This document shows, one piece after another, positions 10,601-11,222 of a stretch of DNA of 11,222 nucleotides. Below the pieces are notes generated by a model. The model was not told the origin of the DNA, ran no database searches, and was given only the letters and a program-made list of their open reading frames with translations. Positions within the stretch are counted from its first letter, which is position 1. The number at the start of each line of letters is the position of its first letter. The stretch is from positions 1-11,222 of the forward strand of contig SLLJ01000011.1 in assembly GCA_007134165.1 (NCBI GenBank), given 5' to 3'. This DNA comes from Nitriliruptoraceae bacterium (lineage in GTDB: Bacteria; Actinomycetota; Nitriliruptoria; Nitriliruptorales; Nitriliruptoraceae). The translations under genes and the position numbers were made by a program.

Positions 10601-11222
10601 GCCAGCAGGGTACGACCAGGCGCTGGCCCGTGTGCGCGATGCCCACCGGCTGCCCGACCGCGTCCGACTCGAGGGCCTCCACCCGCTCAAGCACGCGCTG
10701 CGCTTCGGCGCCCGGGTGGACGCGATCGTCACCCCCGACCCCGTCGCGCTCGACCTGCTGCTCGCCACGCTCGCGCCCGACGTGCGGCTGCCCGTGGCAC
10801 CCACCGTGGTGGACACCGGCACCTTCCGCGCGCTGGCCCCACGGGAGCTGCCCGCCCCGGTGCTTGCCGCGGCGGTACGCCCGGCCACCGATGCCGGCAC
10901 GGTGCTCGCCCGTCCCGGACGTATCGTGGTGCTCGACCGGCCCCGCCACCTGGGCAACCTCGGCGCCGTCGTCCGGGTCGCCGCGGCCGCCGGGGCCGGC
11001 GGCGTCCTGGTCGTGGGTGACGCCGACCCCTGGCACCCCACGGCGGTTCGGGCCGCCACGGGACTGGGCTTCGCGCTCGCACTGGGACGGGCCGACGAAC
11101 TGCCCGACTGCTCGCCTCGTCCGGTCGTGGCGCTGGATGCCCCGGCGCCCGCCACGGCCGACAGCACTGATCCGGTGCCACCAGCCGGCCCGTTCCCACC
11201 AGCCGGCCCGTTCCCACCAGCC
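10599..11222 (+). CDS. SpoU/TrmH-family RNA 2'-O-methyltransferase, C-terminus cut by window edge
   Basis: First 208 codons of an AdoMet-dependent rRNA/tRNA ribose methyltransferase of the SPOUT (TrmH) class. The N-terminal substrate-binding part has RVRLEGLHPLKHALRFG (21-37), the usual VEG-x-HP-x-x-x-AL opening. The catalytic domain begins at IVVLDRPRHLGNLGAVVRVA (109-128), where N120 and R126 form motif 1, followed by DPWHPTAVRAATG (143-155), motif 2. Motif 3 (the G-N/S-E-G AdoMet loop) would come after the window edge. Between motif 2 and the expected motif 3, after VVALD, the protein enters a Pro/Ala/Gly repeat (PPAGPF from residue 194) that is not typical of the family. The ATG at 10599 has AGGAG at 10587-10591, seven bases upstream, lying within the fxsA coding region. 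Its start codon shares CATG with fxsA. The exact RNA target cannot be assigned. Confidence 0.87.
   Translation, partial: MPAGYDQALARVRDAHRLPDRVRLEGLHPLKHALRFGARVDAIVTPDPVALDLLLATLAPDVRLPVAPTVVDTGTFRALAPRELPAPVLAAAVRPATDAGTVLARPGRIVVLDRPRHLGNLGAVVRVAAAAGAGGVLVVGDADPWHPTAVRAATGLGFALALGRADELPDCSPRPVVALDAPAPATADSTDPVPPAGPFPPAGPFPPA
10607..10612 (-). promoter_or_regulatory. Candidate -10 element for leaderless fxsA, inside the divergent gene
   Basis: The minus strand reads TACCCT with GCTGGC between it and the ATG at 10600, the spacing expected if RNA starts at the A of the start codon. The element lies within codons 3-5 of the opposing methyltransferase gene. No -35 box is evident. Confidence 0.4.
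11178..11222 (+). repeat. 18-bp in-frame tandem repeat (PPAGPF) running off the window
   Basis: Two identical 18-base units, CCACCAGCCGGCCCGTTC, at 11178-11195 and 11196-11213, and nine bases of a third before the edge. They encode PPAGPF PPAGPF PPA in the methyltransferase frame. The total copy number cannot be seen. Identical units suggest recent expansion. Confidence 0.9.

Noticed and set aside
10058..11167. Extended minus-strand frame upstream of fxsA (189 extra codons)
   Set aside because: The extension is Ser/Arg/Ala-rich antisense of the methyltransferase; the FxsA family starts at the ATG at 10600.
1..11222. tRNA, rRNA, insertion sequence or phage genes
   Set aside because: I saw no cloverleaf, rRNA segment, transposase motif or terminal inverted repeat pair; the window looks chromosomal.

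Overview
This is a very GC-rich window, carrying seven complete genes and two cut by the window edges, on both strands. The best clue to the host is the C-terminal half of the 5638-7422 gene. It is a clear mycothiol S-conjugate amidase (Mca) domain, and mycothiol is made only by Actinobacteria (Actinomycetota). Actinobacterial-style TANNNT -10 elements, frequent GTG starts, candidate leaderless starts and a crotonyl-CoA carboxylase/reductase agree with this. I cannot name a genus; a deep-branching high-GC actinobacterial lineage is a guess only.

Layout. 1-1373 (-): an APC-family amino-acid permease, C-terminus lost at the edge. 1500-2984 (+): a GCS2-type glutamate-cysteine ligase-like enzyme. 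2972-3062: seven copies of a 13-bp repeat, the first of which contains that gene's stop codon. 3130-4464 (+): a zinc enzyme of the succinylglutamate desuccinylase/aspartoacylase family whose C-terminal tail is a 15-bp (five-residue) tandem repeat. 4430-5641 (-): an EntS-like MFS exporter that overlaps the previous gene tail to tail. 5638-7422 (-): a fusion of a CinA N-terminal (COG1058/MoCF-like) domain to Mca, joined to the exporter by a 4-base GTGA stop/start overlap. 7502-8419 (+): an unrecognised polytopic membrane protein, probably leaderless. 8437-8540: a 14-bp tandem repeat, then a strong hairpin at 8549-8576. 8598-9938 (-): crotonyl-CoA carboxylase/reductase. 10058-10600 (-): an FxsA-family membrane protein. 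10599-11222 (+): the start of a SpoU/TrmH-family RNA 2'-O-methyltransferase, whose start codon shares two bases with that of fxsA and which carries an 18-bp in-frame repeat running off the window.

How the genes may work together. The most interesting unit is the CinA-Mca fusion plus its coupled exporter. Mca releases mercapturic acids (N-acetylcysteine conjugates) from mycothiol adducts, and these must leave the cell, so a coupled exporter makes a compact detoxification module. The role of the fused CinA-like domain is unknown. A second candidate unit is the GCS2-like ligase and the AstE/AspA-like deacylase. They are neighbours with an identical TAGCATCCA promoter core and a divergent amino-acid permease, which suggests formation and hydrolysis of an amide of an amino acid. 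In a mycothiol producer this need not be glutathione. Four tandem arrays with different unit lengths (13, 14, 15 and 18 bp) are a striking feature of the window.
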